Shown piece by piece: positions 25,354-36,103 of a stretch of 64,000 bases of DNA. The position numbers were made by a program, and so were the translations under genes. The DNA is from Melastoma dodecandrum (taxonomy: Eukaryota > Streptophyta > Magnoliopsida > Myrtales > Melastomataceae), in contig JARUPY010000501.1 in NCBI GenBank assembly GCA_029817715.1, positions 248,001 through 312,000 on the forward strand. The letters are read 5' to 3'. The notes below the pieces were generated by a model, which saw only the letters and a list, made by a program, of their open reading frames with translations, searched no databases and had not been told where the DNA came from. Numbering within the stretch: the first letter of the stretch is position 1; each line of letters starts with the position of its first letter.

Positions 25354-26522
25354 TTAAGCGGAAGTGGTCTTCTTCTGCTGAAAAACGACTGCATAAACTG
25401 GGACAGCAACGCCGATGCTGAAGGCCGTGAAAACCGCAAGGCTCATCTTAAGTCCCTGATTCTTCATCTTGTCCAAGTTGTACATATGATACGCATGCAT
25501 ATATTCCGGGTCGCCATGGCCATGGCCGTGGTCACCTCCCATCCGCTTCACTCCAGTCGAGTGGATTCTTCTGGTGGCTGCCAAGATTAAAACAAATAGC
25601 GCCAGTGATTTTTGAAACATAAGAGTAAGGCTGTTTGTCACAAAGAAACCAAGTGCAGGAATGGATCGAGGAAAATAAATTTGCTTCTGCAAGGGCTTAG
25701 CAGATCTCTTTCTCACAATCCGTATCACAGAAAAAAGTTAAACTCACTAGCTGGTAGTCAAATGTACAAGACACTGATATACGCACAGCATATTAAGGTT
25801 CACGGTCACCCTGAGCCCTACTGAAGCACATTGTAGAGTAAGTGATAAACATTTATTGGTAGCATTTGAACTTTTGTAATTGTCAAAGTTCTTTTATTAC
25901 AAGCAAGGGGTACAAAAACAAAAGCCGAGAACTGCGATAGATCATGGCATGGGCAAAGAACCTTACAATCGGCAATAATAGTTTCATTCACACTGGCCGA
26001 GCTTGACACCTATGTTCCCAGCTTCTCTCCTATCGACTCCCATACCAACCCCATAAAAGCAATATCCTAACACGAAAAAAGTTCACAACAAAGCCCATTT
26101 CACACAACCAATGAGTGATACCAGAACACAATCACCTTCGACCTGGGAATTTTACTCGATCGACCCCATATTCGTATGGTCCCGGAATATCAGCTTACAT
26201 GTCCCGGAAACAGAAAAAAAAAAGGTTCTCACTCCCAAGAAGCCTAATTCGATGGATACCCGAGGTCGTCCATAATCTAAATATCCCCTAACCAAACACA
26301 TTTGGGATCCCGAATCACACAGAAACTCCCACTCCAATTGAACCGAATCCCCCAAAACCACACCCCATGGAAGAATCATAACATTACGCCACAAAGGAAC
26401 CCTTCGACAGAAGATCAGAGAGAGACAACTCGAAGGAAGCACCGACCGGATTTGGATAGGAGGAGAGACTCGGAAGCGGTGGAACCAAGCAGCATCAGCT
26501 TCGACGCAGATCTCATCGCCAT
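25354..26522 (-). CDS. small mitochondrial membrane protein (complex IV X3-like, tentative)
   Basis: Two exons on the minus strand: 26522-26447 (76 nt) and 25577-25354 (224 nt), giving 300 nt and 99 residues. The 869-base intron has proper gt/ag ends. The N-terminus (MAMRSASKLMLLGS, then TRRIHSTGVKRM) is basic and hydroxylated, like a mitochondrial presequence. Next come a His/Gly patch (GGDHGHGHGDPEYMHAYHM) and one membrane span (SLAVFTAFSIGVAVPVYAVVF), ending QQKKTTSA. From memory this matches a conserved plant protein found with cytochrome c oxidase (the X3-type subunit, At1g72020-like). The gene model is firm; the complex IV role is inference. A longer single-exon reading that starts inside the intron should be ignored. 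Confidence 0.75.
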
Positions 26523-26670
26523 CCCCGACTAACTTCTCCTCCTTCGGTCTTCGTCCCTCCGTTGACTGATTTCCTCCTCTCTCACAAGATCGGCCGTCTC
26601 TCTTTCCTTCCCCTTGGCTGCGGGGCGGCGTGGGAAAGCGTTGGAGGGGAAGGGGCAGACCACGAGAAAA

Positions 26671-26740
26671 AGGCCCATCTCACCACGGCCTAATAACCTT
26701 TATTGGGCTTGACCATAATTGGGTCACTTTAGGCCCATCA
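26671..26740 (-). promoter_or_regulatory. site II-like elements upstream of the mitochondrial protein gene
   Basis: On the minus strand GATGGGCCT occurs twice (26671-26679 and 26731-26739), with AAGCCCAATA between them, about 150-220 bases before the ATG at 26522. TGGGCY site II elements are typical of nuclear genes for respiratory-chain and ribosomal proteins. Confidence 0.5.
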
Positions 26741-27096
26741 TCACATTTAAATTTTGATTAACCATTTAATTCTCAATTTTAAGGACAACCAATAATAACG
26801 TTATTTCGTAATTTACGGAATAGATTATTGAGTTTGAAGTAGGTTTTTCGACGAAAGGCGGAGGAGGGCTGGGACGGACAGGCGAACTCCGGCGGAGGAG
26901 GACAACTGTGGGATAGTGAAGGCGAAGTGAGTTAGGGCACGCCGGGGGAATTTTATGTCGAAGGGAGAACACCATTCCTTCATAAAGAATCCTGTTGAAA
27001 GCGTTTGGAGGATGCTTGGGTGGTGGCAAATTGAATTACCGATTTTATGGGAATTGAGGGAATCAATGTTTCTAAGAACGATTTCGTGGTAACACA
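26741..27096. other. intergenic
   Basis: No supported gene. Two overlapping minus-strand open frames lack known domains. Confidence 0.4.
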
Positions 27097-27708
27097 TGTT
27101 CCTATAAAGTCGGTCTCAGATAAATCGACTTCGTCTTTTGTATTTTAACATTAGTATATGCCTTGACACATGAATTTTGAGTCTGTTCTCGAGACTCGAG
27201 AAGGACAAAAGACTTAGGACAAACGTTGCTCGAGAAGCACCTTTTTCACTAACCGTGAGTGCCCGAGAAAGCAGCTTACGCATATACCTCGAGAACTCAT
27301 GGCGTCTCGAGCATATCAACTTCAAAGCCAATCATACTCTGAGAGACTCTAGCCACGTTAATAAACAGGACACGTGGCAAACTCATAATGGTCAATCAGA
27401 GCATGACGTGCATGACTCTTACAAAATAGCGATCTAATCATGTACACGATCTAAGAAGATCACATTTTTACTGTATAACTGTAATATTCTGGAAACATGA
27501 AAGTCAGAAAGAATGAAGAGAAAGGGACGATCAACTCCATAAATTCAAATTCGGCATTTCGGCTCGCAGCATGTCTTTAAGCATTGCGAAGATTATGTTC
27601 CTATACATCACTCTTTAATTAATTCAAGTATCGTTTCTTGTTCGATTTACATTCTTTTACTCTACGATGACCACAATCACTTTAAAATTCGATACGTGTT
27701 GCGAATAA
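27097..27708. mobile_element. possible solo LTR-like insertion
   Basis: A roughly 610-base block differs in style from its surroundings, with many CTCGAG-type motifs, and begins TGTTCC. It is flanked by the same seven bases TAACACA (27089-27095 and 27706-27712). It codes for nothing recognisable. The right end does not show a clean CA, so this is tentative; a second copy in the genome is needed to define it. Confidence 0.3.
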
Positions 27709-28471
27709 CACAATTCCACGCGAACAGTATGCAAGACCGATTTTTCGATTGATTAAAATCGATACTGATTTTTTTTTAATTTAATACTCAATTTCGTAAA
27801 ATAATTTTGGAAGAACATACTATGGGCCTTCAATGGGTCAGAAGGCCCAGGCCCAAAATAGAAATAGAATGGGGGTAGGGGAGGGTCGGAATGAGTTAAT
27901 TTCAGAACCGAACAGGGGCAGCCTTGTAAAATCAACAAATCCAACGCACCTCAAATCCCGTGGGACGCCGTATTAGGTAGCTTTGTCGGAAATTACTCAT
28001 TTCCCGTGGAAAGATCCAAAGCCAAATTTGCTGCTTATGATTGTGAAGCCATCCATCCATGCAGGGGGGGGGTGCATGTGCGATATTTTGAGTAAGATAA
28101 CGGTGGAGTCCAACTGTAGAGGGGTCAAAAAGGTTGAAGGGAATTTACTTACCATAATTATTTTTTTCTCTGTATTGTCTGATTTTTGTTTTCCGGATAT
28201 AGAGTTAAATACCCGATTTGTTCTGTCCCTCGCCGGTGGTAATAACCAGGGAAAAATTGTTGCACTAAAACAAAAACTAGAAATACATATTCAAATATGG
28301 GAACTCGTAATTGCAGCCAGATTTTCCAATGGTATTTTCAGACTCCAAATTAATTAATTGGGGGAGAGCAAAACAAAGGAAATTTAGATTTGCTTTCTAT
28401 TCAAAATCAGATTTTTCCATACACGACAATTAATTAATTAATTAATTATTGCAACAGTGGCTGGAAAACTG
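27709..28471. other. intergenic and promoter of the lipid transfer protein gene
   Basis: AT-rich with a TTAA/AATT tandem tract near 28427-28448. No gene seen. Confidence 0.4.
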
Positions 28472-28480
28472 TATATAAAA
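28472..28480 (+). promoter_or_regulatory. TATA box of the lipid transfer protein gene
   Basis: TATATAAAA followed by a G-run. It is about 28 bases before 28501, so transcription should start near there. This favours the second ATG (28567) over the ATG at 28501 as a start inside a normal-length leader. Confidence 0.6.
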
Positions 28481-28566
28481 AGGGGGGGCCTGCAGATGAC
28501 ATGACTTCACTCACCCACTCAACAGTTCATACTCCACTCCACGCTAGAAAGGCTAATAGGAGAGCG

Positions 28567-28878
28567 ATGGCGTCGAACGGGAGGATCGCGGCTGTGGTTG
28601 TTCTGATGGTGGCCATCCTCTCCACGAGCGTGATGGCAGCAGATATATGTGGCGTCTCCACCGACGACCTGATTAAGTGCCTGCCGGCGGTTAGGCAGCC
28701 CCCGCAAGCCCCAACGTCCGCGTGTTGTGCCGTGATTGCCACGATCAAGCTGGAGAACTACCCTTGCTTCTGCACGTACAAGGATAACCCCATCCTGAAG
28801 ATCTTTGGGGTCGACGTAGACCTCATCTTCACGGTCCCCGCCAAGTGCGGCATCAAGGGGGCTCCTTCTCATTGCTGA
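28567..28878 (+). CDS. DIR1-like non-specific lipid transfer protein
   Basis: Single exon, 103 residues. The N-terminus (MASNGRIAAVVVLMVAILST to about residue 25) is a signal peptide, so the product is secreted. The mature part carries the eight-cysteine motif in order: C in DICGVS, C in IKC, CC in SACCAV, C-x-C in PCFCTY, C in AKC and the terminal C in SHC. The short spacing, the proline-rich QPPQAP before CC, and the small size resemble DIR1/DIR1-like proteins, which bind lipids in a hydrophobic cavity and act in systemic acquired resistance. An in-frame ATG at 28501 would add a non-signal leader and is too near the predicted transcription start. Confidence 0.85.
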   Translation: MASNGRIAAVVVLMVAILSTSVMAADICGVSTDDLIKCLPAVRQPPQAPTSACCAVIATIKLENYPCFCTYKDNPILKIFGVDVDLIFTVPAKCGIKGAPSHC

Positions 28879-29554
28879 TGAGTTCGAGATTATCCTTCTC
28901 GCAGAGTGTACACCACCCGCGGCTTCTTGTTCTTGGTTTCCAATAAAATGTTCGCAGAGAATAAGAAATTCACCGTTATGAGTTGCTTTTCGCGCATGTT
29001 ACTTTAAGTCTTGCTGGCCTCAAGAAAATCTACATTACAAATGTACTAGTAAGGATCATACCGATCTTACACTAACTCTTTTGAACGCCGGAGATAACGA
29101 CACGACAGTCGACGGCCAGTGAAATGGCGTAAAGTTGTCGTTCAGTCCCTGACTATTTTTGCCTGGAGAGGGTCCACATTCCTAGCAGTTGGCCTGCGTG
29201 CTGCTGCTTGGAACACTGTCCAGACGAAAAGTTTCACCCATATCCCCATTTAAGGACCGACGCTACATGTAGCTGCCTTAGTAGTCTCTCCAGATGCCCC
29301 GTACATCCTTTAGGTTGGGATTTCTCGACAGGATCATAGTGCATTCTCCATGTCTGCCACTACCTCTCGCTGCGATTTGTTAAGCATCCGACAAAGGAAG
29401 AGGCAGAAAGAACATGAAGATGCGCCTCCATGCGGATCATCTCACATACACACATGCGCCTCCTCCAGTGCTCCAACCTAGATTTGGGGGAAGCCGGTGA
29501 AATAAACGGAAAACATGGTATACAAATCATCTGATTTGTAAAGAAAAAGAATTT
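28879..29554. other. intergenic
   Basis: LTP 3' UTR followed by sequence with no supported gene. Confidence 0.4.
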
Positions 29555-29815
29555 CACCGGGGAAACAGTGTCCTACATGATGTGGTCTTCCGGCAATCAG
29601 CAGCTGACCCAAGATGCAACTGCTGCCACCTTCCGAAAGGCTGCATCCTTCGCCTTAGCGACGCTCCACCGTCACTTGCTAGTCTGCTGTCAAGAAACTC
29701 TGGTTATGTAAACGCTAAAGTGACTGAAAACGGGCCCGATCGGTGCCGGGGACAGGTTATACCGATAATAAACTGCGATTCATCCGAACTCCAGCGAATT
29801 CATTAACAGAGACTA
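29555..29815 (+). pseudogene. relic of a proteinase inhibitor II-like gene
   Basis: Partial duplicate of the inhibitor exon at 35033-35167 and its 3' flank. A VSYM segment and, in another frame, RCNCCHLPKGCILRLSD correspond to VSCMTC and RCNCLAPKGCTLHLN of the other copy. A cysteine codon has become TGG, and the frame changes between the two blocks. The 3' flanks (GTTATGTAAA..GCTAAAG and GATCGGT..CCGGGG) also match. No signal-peptide exon was seen just upstream. Confidence 0.5.
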
Positions 29816-30158
29816 TCAATTTGAATTATTTTGACAAATCATTCCCAGTTTTAGCAGATTCAAACTTTGAAACCGGTAATAGCCTAAAATCCTGATCACT
29901 ACCAGGGAAAGAAAATCAAAACTCCGGCACTATTTTTCCGTTGAATATTTTTTAGTATAAATGCATCGACTTCGGGATGGCACTATCGGTCCCAAAGGTC
30001 GAGGAAGATGGTGTCCGGCAAAGCTCGTCAGATTCTCCTGTTCCTCGTGTGTGGTAAGTTCTATGTCCTTCCCTAATCTGGCCCGCCCTTGTTCGATCAT
30101 GACGCTGATGAATTTTGTTTTGTGTTTTGGAGAGAATTCAACCGCTGTGGCTCTTCTG

Positions 30159-30450
30159 TGTTAGAATAAATCCGTTGTAACGGTCGTAGTTAATACGTTG
30201 TAACGGTCGTGGTTAATGTGTTGTAACGACCGGAGTTAATGCGGCTGGGGTTAATGCTACTTAATGTGGGGGTTAATGCTAGGTAGGGAGTTACACTTTA
30301 TTGTTAGTATAAATAGGTTCTTGGTGTATGAAGGAAAGTCAAGTCATTTCCAACATTCCCTCATTCGACACTTCTCCGTCCTCTTTTCTAGTCTCTCTCT
30401 ACTCCCTCCTCTCCATCCTTGCTTTATCAAATCCTTTGTCAGCGACAACA
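30159..30450 (+). repeat. 5' LTR of the Copia element
   Basis: 292 bases, TG to CA ends, with tandem-like units TTGTAACGGTCGT..GTTAAT in its left half and a TATAAATA promoter site at 30308-30315. Confidence 0.95.
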
Positions 30451-30452
30451 CG

Positions 30453-30465
30453 TGGCATCAGAGCC
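30453..30465 (+). other. primer-binding site of the Copia element
   Basis: TGGCATCAGAGCC three bases inside the 5' LTR; one base different from the usual TGGTATCAGAGC complementary to initiator tRNA-Met. Confidence 0.8.
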
Positions 30466-30489
30466 ATCAAGGAGGATTCTTTGCCGATC

Positions 30490-31934
30490 ATGTCCGGAGA
30501 AAATCGCTCCCCGTCCCCCAAGGGTCGCATCGCCGATATCGAGAAAGGCGACAACGGCAGCAGCGCATCACGTGAAGTCGTGGTGGAGCGCATGATGAAG
30601 GAGACGAGCAGTTTGATCGTGTACCCATTATTGACGCGCACGAACTACAACGAGTGGGCCCTTGTGATGCAAGTCAATCTGGAGGCACAGGGACTCTGGG
30701 ACGCCATCGAGACCAACGAGGTCGATCGACGTGCCGACAGACTCGCGTTCGCTGCAATCCTTCGCGCCGTGCCGGCCGAGATGCTCTCGATCCTCGCCGT
30801 GAAGGAGAGCCCCAAGGAGGCGTGGGAGGCGGTGAAAACGATGCGGATGGGTGTTGCTCGTGTCCAGGAGGCGAATGCTTAGAAATTGTTGAAGGAGTTT
30901 GAAAATATCGCCTTCAAAGAGGGTGAGGGCGTCGATGATTTCGCTATGAGAATTTCCAGCCTCGCTGGTAACATCCGTGCACTCGGCGAATCGATGGAGG
31001 AGGTCCGTGTTGTGAAGAAATTTCTTCGGGTTGTGCCTGCTCGGTATTCCCAGATCGCTCTTTCGATTGAGACCTTGCTTGATCTAAGCACGATGTCAAT
31101 TGATGAATTGGTGGGGCGGTTGCGCGCTGCGGAGGATCGTTTCGACAGTGGTGGGGATGTTCATGACAAAGCTGGGCGGTTGCTTCTCGCTGAGGAGGAG
31201 TGGCTTGCTAAGTGGAAGCATCGTCTGCAAAGTGATTCTTCATCAAACGGTGAGAAGGCTAAGGGTCAGGCTCACGGGAAGAACAAGGGTGGCTCTCGAA
31301 ACGATGGTCGGGGCACCTCCGAAACGACCTCTGAAGGAACTCCACGGCGAAAGGGGAAGTGCCGAAACTGCGGCAAATTCGGTCATTGGGCGAAGGAGTG
31401 TCGGAAGCCGCGACGTGAGCGGCGTGAGGAAGCTAATCTCACCAAAACCGACGTCGAACAACCCGCGTTGTTGCTTGCCCGTGCTAGTAACGTTGTGCAC
31501 ACCACGACTCAGAACGTGTTTCTCAATGAGGAGCGCGTGTTCCCGGTGGAGTGTGATGACGACACATGGTATCTCGACACCGGAGCTACAAACCACATGA
31601 CTGGGTGCAGAGCGGCTCTTGCAACCCTCGACGAGAATGTTCGTGGTTCAGTGCGGTTTGGCGATGGCTCAACTGTGGATATCTGTGGGCTTGGTACTGT
31701 GATGATGGCTTGCAAGAACAACGAGCAAAAGATCTTCACCGAGGTCTATTACATCCCACGTTTGCGGACTAATATCATAAGTCTTGAACAACTGGAAGAA
31801 GGAGGATGCAAGATTGTCATCGACGGCGGCGTGCTGCGCGTTTATAATCGTGAGAGCGCATTGCTGGCCCGTGCGGCGCGTACCAAGAACAGGCTGTATA
31901 CATTGAAGCTGCTGTGTGTCTCCTGTCTAAGATA
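30490..31934 (+). pseudogene. Copia gag-protease region, interrupted by a stop
   Basis: The reading begins at ATG 30490 (MSGENRSPSPKG). The capsid-like gag_2 domain includes LTRTNYNEWALVMQVNLEAQ. An in-frame TAG at 30880-30882 interrupts gag after about 130 codons; the same frame continues at once with LLKEFENIAFKEGEGVDDFA. A CCHC zinc knuckle follows (CRNCGKFGHWAKEC, about 31363-31404), then the aspartic protease start (WYLDTGATNHMTG, about 31567). The frame ends at 31935 close to the GAG-pre-integrase boundary because of an indel within a TGTGTG stretch. The protein could not be made whole from this copy. Confidence 0.9.
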
Positions 31935-34733
31935 AGCGACGTGGCGTGGTTGTGGCATGCTCGATTTGGACACCTCAACTTTCGATCGCTCCGTGATCTC
32001 GGGATCAAGCAGATGGTGGAAGGCATACCTGTGATTGAGCGTGGGGAGCAGTTTTGTGATGGCTGCGCTCTTGGAAAGCAGCACCGTACTCCATTCCCGC
32101 ACGCCACATCGTACAGAGCGGAGCGTGGTCTCGAATTATTCCATGGTGATTTGTGCGGTCAGATCTTGCCAGCAACACCAGGAGGACGAAAGTACTTCCT
32201 ATTGATTGTCGACGACCACAGTCGTTATATGTGGCTAGAGCTGTTGGAGACCAAACACGAGGCGCTCAAGCATTTTAAAAGGATCAAGGTGGGCGCGGAG
32301 AACGAGTTGGGAAGTCGGCTCAAGGCGTTTCGTTCGGATCGTGGTGGTGAGTTCAATTCTGCCCAGTTCCGCGAATACTACGAGGAGAATGGCATCAAAC
32401 ACTTCACGACCACGCCGTATTCGCCTCAACAAAATGTTGTCGTAGAGAGGCGAAACCAAACCGTGGTGGAGATGGCGCGTTGTCTACTTAAGTCCATGCA
32501 AGTACCGACAGAATTTTGGGGCGAGGCAGTGAAGATCGCCGTGTACATCCTTAATAGATCACCGACGAGGAGTCTTGACGGGAAAACTCCATATGAGGCT
32601 TGGTACAACCGGAAGCCCAGTGTCAGACATCTACGAACCTTCGGATGCATGGCGTATGTGAAAAGGGTCGGCCCAGGTGTGTCGAAGCTGTCAGACAGAT
32701 CGGTTCCAGGGGTATTTCTTGGTTATGAACCCGGAACGAAGGCATACAGGGTGTACGATCCGAAGGGGAAGAATCTGATGATCACCCGAGACGTCATTTT
32801 CGATGAGCGGAAAGCATGGAACTGGACAGGAGGCGGCGATGGTGACCAAGGGAGCGGTGCGAGGACTTTCACCGTTGAGTACATGACACATCCGACGGCC
32901 GACAATGGTACTGACGGTCACCAGACCATGGATTTCGGAAATTCACAAATGCCCGCAACACCGATTTCAGCAGCTACACCGATAGCTGCTGCGGAGAGTC
33001 CGGGGCAACGACTAGTCACTACACCAGCAAATCCTATAGGCGTACAGTGGGCAACTCCACCAACCGAGGGCGCCATCGATTCTGCTCGAGTGGGGCTCAG
33101 GTTTCGCACGATCTCGAACATCATCGACACAACGGAGGAGGTCGACGACTTCGAGTACAGTGGGCTTTGTCTGCTAGCTGCTGAGGAGCCAAACAGCGTC
33201 GAGCAAGCTTTATCTGAAGATTGTTGGCGACGGGCTATGGAGGTGGAGATGGAGGCGATTCGGGAGAACAACACTTGGGAGCCTGCAACGTTGCCAACGG
33301 GACATCAAGCCATAGGGCTAAAATGGGTTTTCAAAGTCAAGAAGGACCCTGCTGGAAATATTGTCAAGCACAAAGCTCGTTTGGTTGCGAAGGGATATGC
33401 TCAGCGTCAGGGGGTGGACTTCGACGAGGTGTTTGCTCCAGTGGCGCGCATGGAAACCGTGCGACTGTTGATTGCGCTCGCCGCACATGGCGGGTGGGAG
33501 GTTCATCACATGGACGTGAAATCTGCATTCTTGAATGGTGATCTTGACGAGGAGGTATACGTGCATCAACCTCCCAGTTTCATCGTCGGAAATGGAGACA
33601 AACAAGTGCTCAAGCTTCACAAGGCACTCTATGGGTTGAGGCAGGCGCCAAGGGCGTGGAATGTAAGGCTGGACAAGGAGTTAATTGCACTCGGATTCAT
33701 ACGGAGCAAGTTGGATCACACGGTCTATAAAAGAGCGGATCAACATTCTTTCTTGCTGGTTGGCGTGTATGTCGACGATTTGATCATCTCCGGGCCAGAT
33801 ATTCGTGGCATTGTTGATTTCAAGCAGGAGATGATGCAACGCTTCAACATGAGTAACCTTGGACTTCTAAGTTACTACTTGAGTATCGAAGTGAAGCAAA
33901 AGGAATGTGAGATCACGTTATGCCAGAGCTCCTACGCGGCTAAGATTCTTGAGTTGGGAGGGATGACTAATTGCAATCCTTGTCAAATTCCCATGGAGAA
34001 CCGACTAAAATTGAGCAAGAAGGAAGGTGATGTGATCGTGGACGCAACGAGATACAGGAGCATCGTCGGGAGTTTACGGTACATTGTTAACACCAGGCCT
34101 GATCTCGCATATTCTGTGGGTATAGTTAGCAGGTACATGGAAGCACCCGGAGCACAACATTGGGCGGCTGTGAAGCACATACTTCGGTACCTGAGTAGCA
34201 CAACAGAATATGGATGCATCTATAAGAAGACAACTAGTCTACAACCTACGCTTATTGGGTACAGTGACAGCGACTTCGCCGATGATGTTGATGATCGAAG
34301 GAGTACAACGGGCATCGCATTTTTTCTCGGGACGAGTCTTGTCTCATGGATGTCACAGAAGCAAAAGGTTGTGGCACTCTCATCCTGGGAAGCGGAGTAC
34401 ATTGCGGCAGCGGCAGCGGCATGTCAGGGAGTGTGGCTGAGTCGCTTATTGGGTGAGATGATGGCACAAGCTCCGATTCAGGTGAAGCTGTTGGTGGACA
34501 ACAAGTCTGCGATAGCATTGAGCAAGAACCCGGTGCACCATGATAGAAGTAAGCATATCGATACAAAATTTCATTTCATTCGAGAGTGCATCGAAGATGG
34601 AAAGGTGAAGGTCGAACACATCGACACTGACGGACAACTGGCCGACACTCTCACAAAGGCACTCGGACGCGTGAAGTTTGTAGAGATGAGACAAAAGCTT
34701 GGAGTTGTTCAGGTACAACGGATTAGGGGGTGA
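31914..34733 (+). pseudogene. Copia integrase, reverse transcriptase and RNase H frame
   Basis: Open for 939 codons, but it lacks its own proper start because it is the shifted continuation of the gag-protease frame. GAG-pre-integrase: LWHARFGHLNFRSLRDLG and FCDGCALGKQ. Integrase core: HGDLCGQ, IVDDHSRYMW, and later SDRGGEFNS and a glutamate in VVVERRNQ. The reverse transcriptase includes KWVFKVKKDPAGNIVKHKAR, MDVKSAFLNGDLDEEVYV, YGLRQAPRAWN and the active-site YVDD. The RNase H has YSDSDFADD, ALSSWEAEYIAA, DNKSAI and HIDTKFHFIRE. All key motifs look intact in this part, so the disabling lesions are upstream. Confidence 0.92.
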
Positions 34734-34735
34734 TT

Positions 34736-35027
34736 TGTTAGAATAAATCCGTTGTAACGGTCGTAGTTAATACGTTGTAACGGTCGTGGTTAATGTATTG
34801 TAACGACCGGAGTTAATACGGCTGGGGTTAATGCTACTTAATGTGAGGGTTAATGATAGGTAGGGAGTTACACTTTATTGTTAGTATAAATAGGTTCTTG
34901 GTGTATGAAGGAAAGTCAAGTCATTTCCAACATTCCCTCATTCGACACTTCTTCGTCCTCTTTTCTAGTCTCTCTCTACTCCCTCCTCTCCATCCTTGCT
35001 TCGTCGAATCCTTTGTCAGCGACAACA
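34736..35027 (+). repeat. 3' LTR of the Copia element
   Basis: 292 bases, same length as the 5' LTR, with about eight substitutions and no indels by eye. The TATAAATA is retained at about 34885. Confidence 0.95.
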
Positions 35028-35498
35028 TTCTGCATTACTGCCTCGATGTGTCCTGCATGACGTGCTCTTCTTCTGGTGATCTGCAGCTAAGCCCGAGATG
35101 CAACTGCCTCGCCCCGAAGGGCTGCACCCTTCACCTTAACAACGGTGCTTGCATCATTTGCAGCTGAAAGTTCACACGAACCTATGTCTGTTGTCGGGGA
35201 ACTCCTGTTATGTAAAGCTAAAGAGTTTGTAAACCGGCAACGATCGGTTCCGGGGAGTAATAAAACTGTGATGGATGAACTCCGATTAATTTGATACACG
35301 AGTGATCTGCGTGTCAGGTTTTTCGATCATACTGATCCATCACGCATGTTAAAGAGGTTACTTTACCCGACATAGACAATTTTGCTGGTATCAGTTTCGA
35401 ACTCCCGAGATTTCACGTTGGAATTATTACAATCCATGAACACACCGGAAACATCCTGCAAGAAAATCATAGAGGTTCTCATGGGGAACGAATACGTT

Positions 35499-36103
35499 TC
35501 ATCTTTCTCCTCTTTGTTCTGGGGTAAGCCCTCCCTGGCCGCAACTCGGGCAGCTCTTCAGCCCGAATCCTTGACAATCGAAGCACCTTCAAATCCGAAT
35601 CACCTGACGAGTCAACAAACTGCATCCATCCATCCACTAGACTATTTTCAAGGATAGGATCGAACTTACTTCCATCTCTCGAAGATGTTCCCGTTCTTCT
35701 TGTTCTTCCCTGTCCCCTGGACAAAACACAAGAATGAGGGATTCAAACCCGGACAAGAGGATTAAGAACAGCAACAATGAACTAGTCCGTACCTTACATC
35801 CGGGACACTCTACGGCGCCTTTCCCGCGACAAGTCTTGCAACCCTTAATCATCTATGAGAACACATTCACTTCCAAGAGAACAACAAAAAAAAAACGAAC
35901 GAGACACAAGAAGGGGTTGCCAAACAACGTACAGAGTCGATGGAAAACCCGCCAGATTTCGCGGCAGAGACAGTTAGCCCAGACCTTCCTCCTTGGGGCA
36001 GTCCAACCCCGACCGTCGGGCCAATTTTCGCATCTCCACGAGAGGATGGATTCGGACATAACTGATGTTGAACTGCTGGAATCATGGCCATGGTGGAGAA
36101 CAT
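35499..36103 (-). CDS. plastid-targeted DnaJ-type cysteine-rich (BSD2-like) zinc-finger protein
   Basis: Four exons on the minus strand: 36103-35933, 35852-35793, 35716-35670 and 35586-35499, giving 366 nt and 121 residues with exact phases. The first 57 residues look like a chloroplast transit peptide (Ser/Gly/basic, LTVSAAKSGG). The rest is a DnaJ-type zinc-binding domain with four CxxCxGxG-like units: CKTCRGKG, CPGCKGTG, CFDCQGFG and CPSCGQGG, linked by KNKKNGNIFERWK and ending GGLTPEQRGER. There is no J domain. Such proteins (BSD2, PSA2 and At1g22630-like) assist folding or thiol chemistry in the plastid; this one is closest in my memory to the At1g22630 type. It is head to head with the SAC gene, 326 bases apart. 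The short exons hide it from simple frame scans. Confidence 0.85.

Larger units (their letters stand above)
30159..35027 (+). mobile_element. complete Ty1/Copia LTR retrotransposon
   Basis: 4,869 bases with two 292-base LTRs (30159-30450 and 34736-35027) that begin TGTTAG and end GACAACA. They are flanked by the 5-base target duplication TTCTG (30154-30158 and 35028-35032). A primer-binding site (TGGCATCAGAGCC from about 30453, like initiator-Met tRNA priming) follows the left LTR, and a purine tract (GGGGG) precedes the right LTR. The domain order gag, protease, integrase, reverse transcriptase, RNase H is the Copia order. By eye the LTRs differ at about eight positions, mostly transitions, so the insertion is fairly recent. 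A nonsense codon and a frameshift in the interior make this copy non-autonomous. It is forward-oriented within the inhibitor gene. Confidence 0.95.
30008..35167 (+). pseudogene. proteinase inhibitor II-like gene split by a Copia element
   Basis: Exon 1 is 30008-30053 (MVSGKARQILLFLVC, a signal peptide start) with a GTAAGT donor. Exon 2 starts near 30133 and is cut at 30158 by the retrotransposon, resuming at 35033 after the duplicated TTCTG and ending at a TGA at 35165-35167. Without the insert the pieces would total 207 nt in one frame (68 residues), a normal size for a single-domain inhibitor precursor. The 3' piece has YCLDVSCMTCSSSGD and RCNCLAPKGCTLHLN, the pattern I recall for small PI-II-like serine proteinase inhibitors. 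Some cysteines of the usual set are missing (CNC-L instead of CNCC, and LLHYC at the start), so decay may have begun before the insertion. The family call is from memory. Confidence 0.55.

Noticed and set aside
25578..25728. Longer N-terminus for the mitochondrial protein read straight through from 25728
   Set aside because: It lies in the intron; the AG acceptor at 25578 and a presequence exon at 26447-26522 give a better protein.
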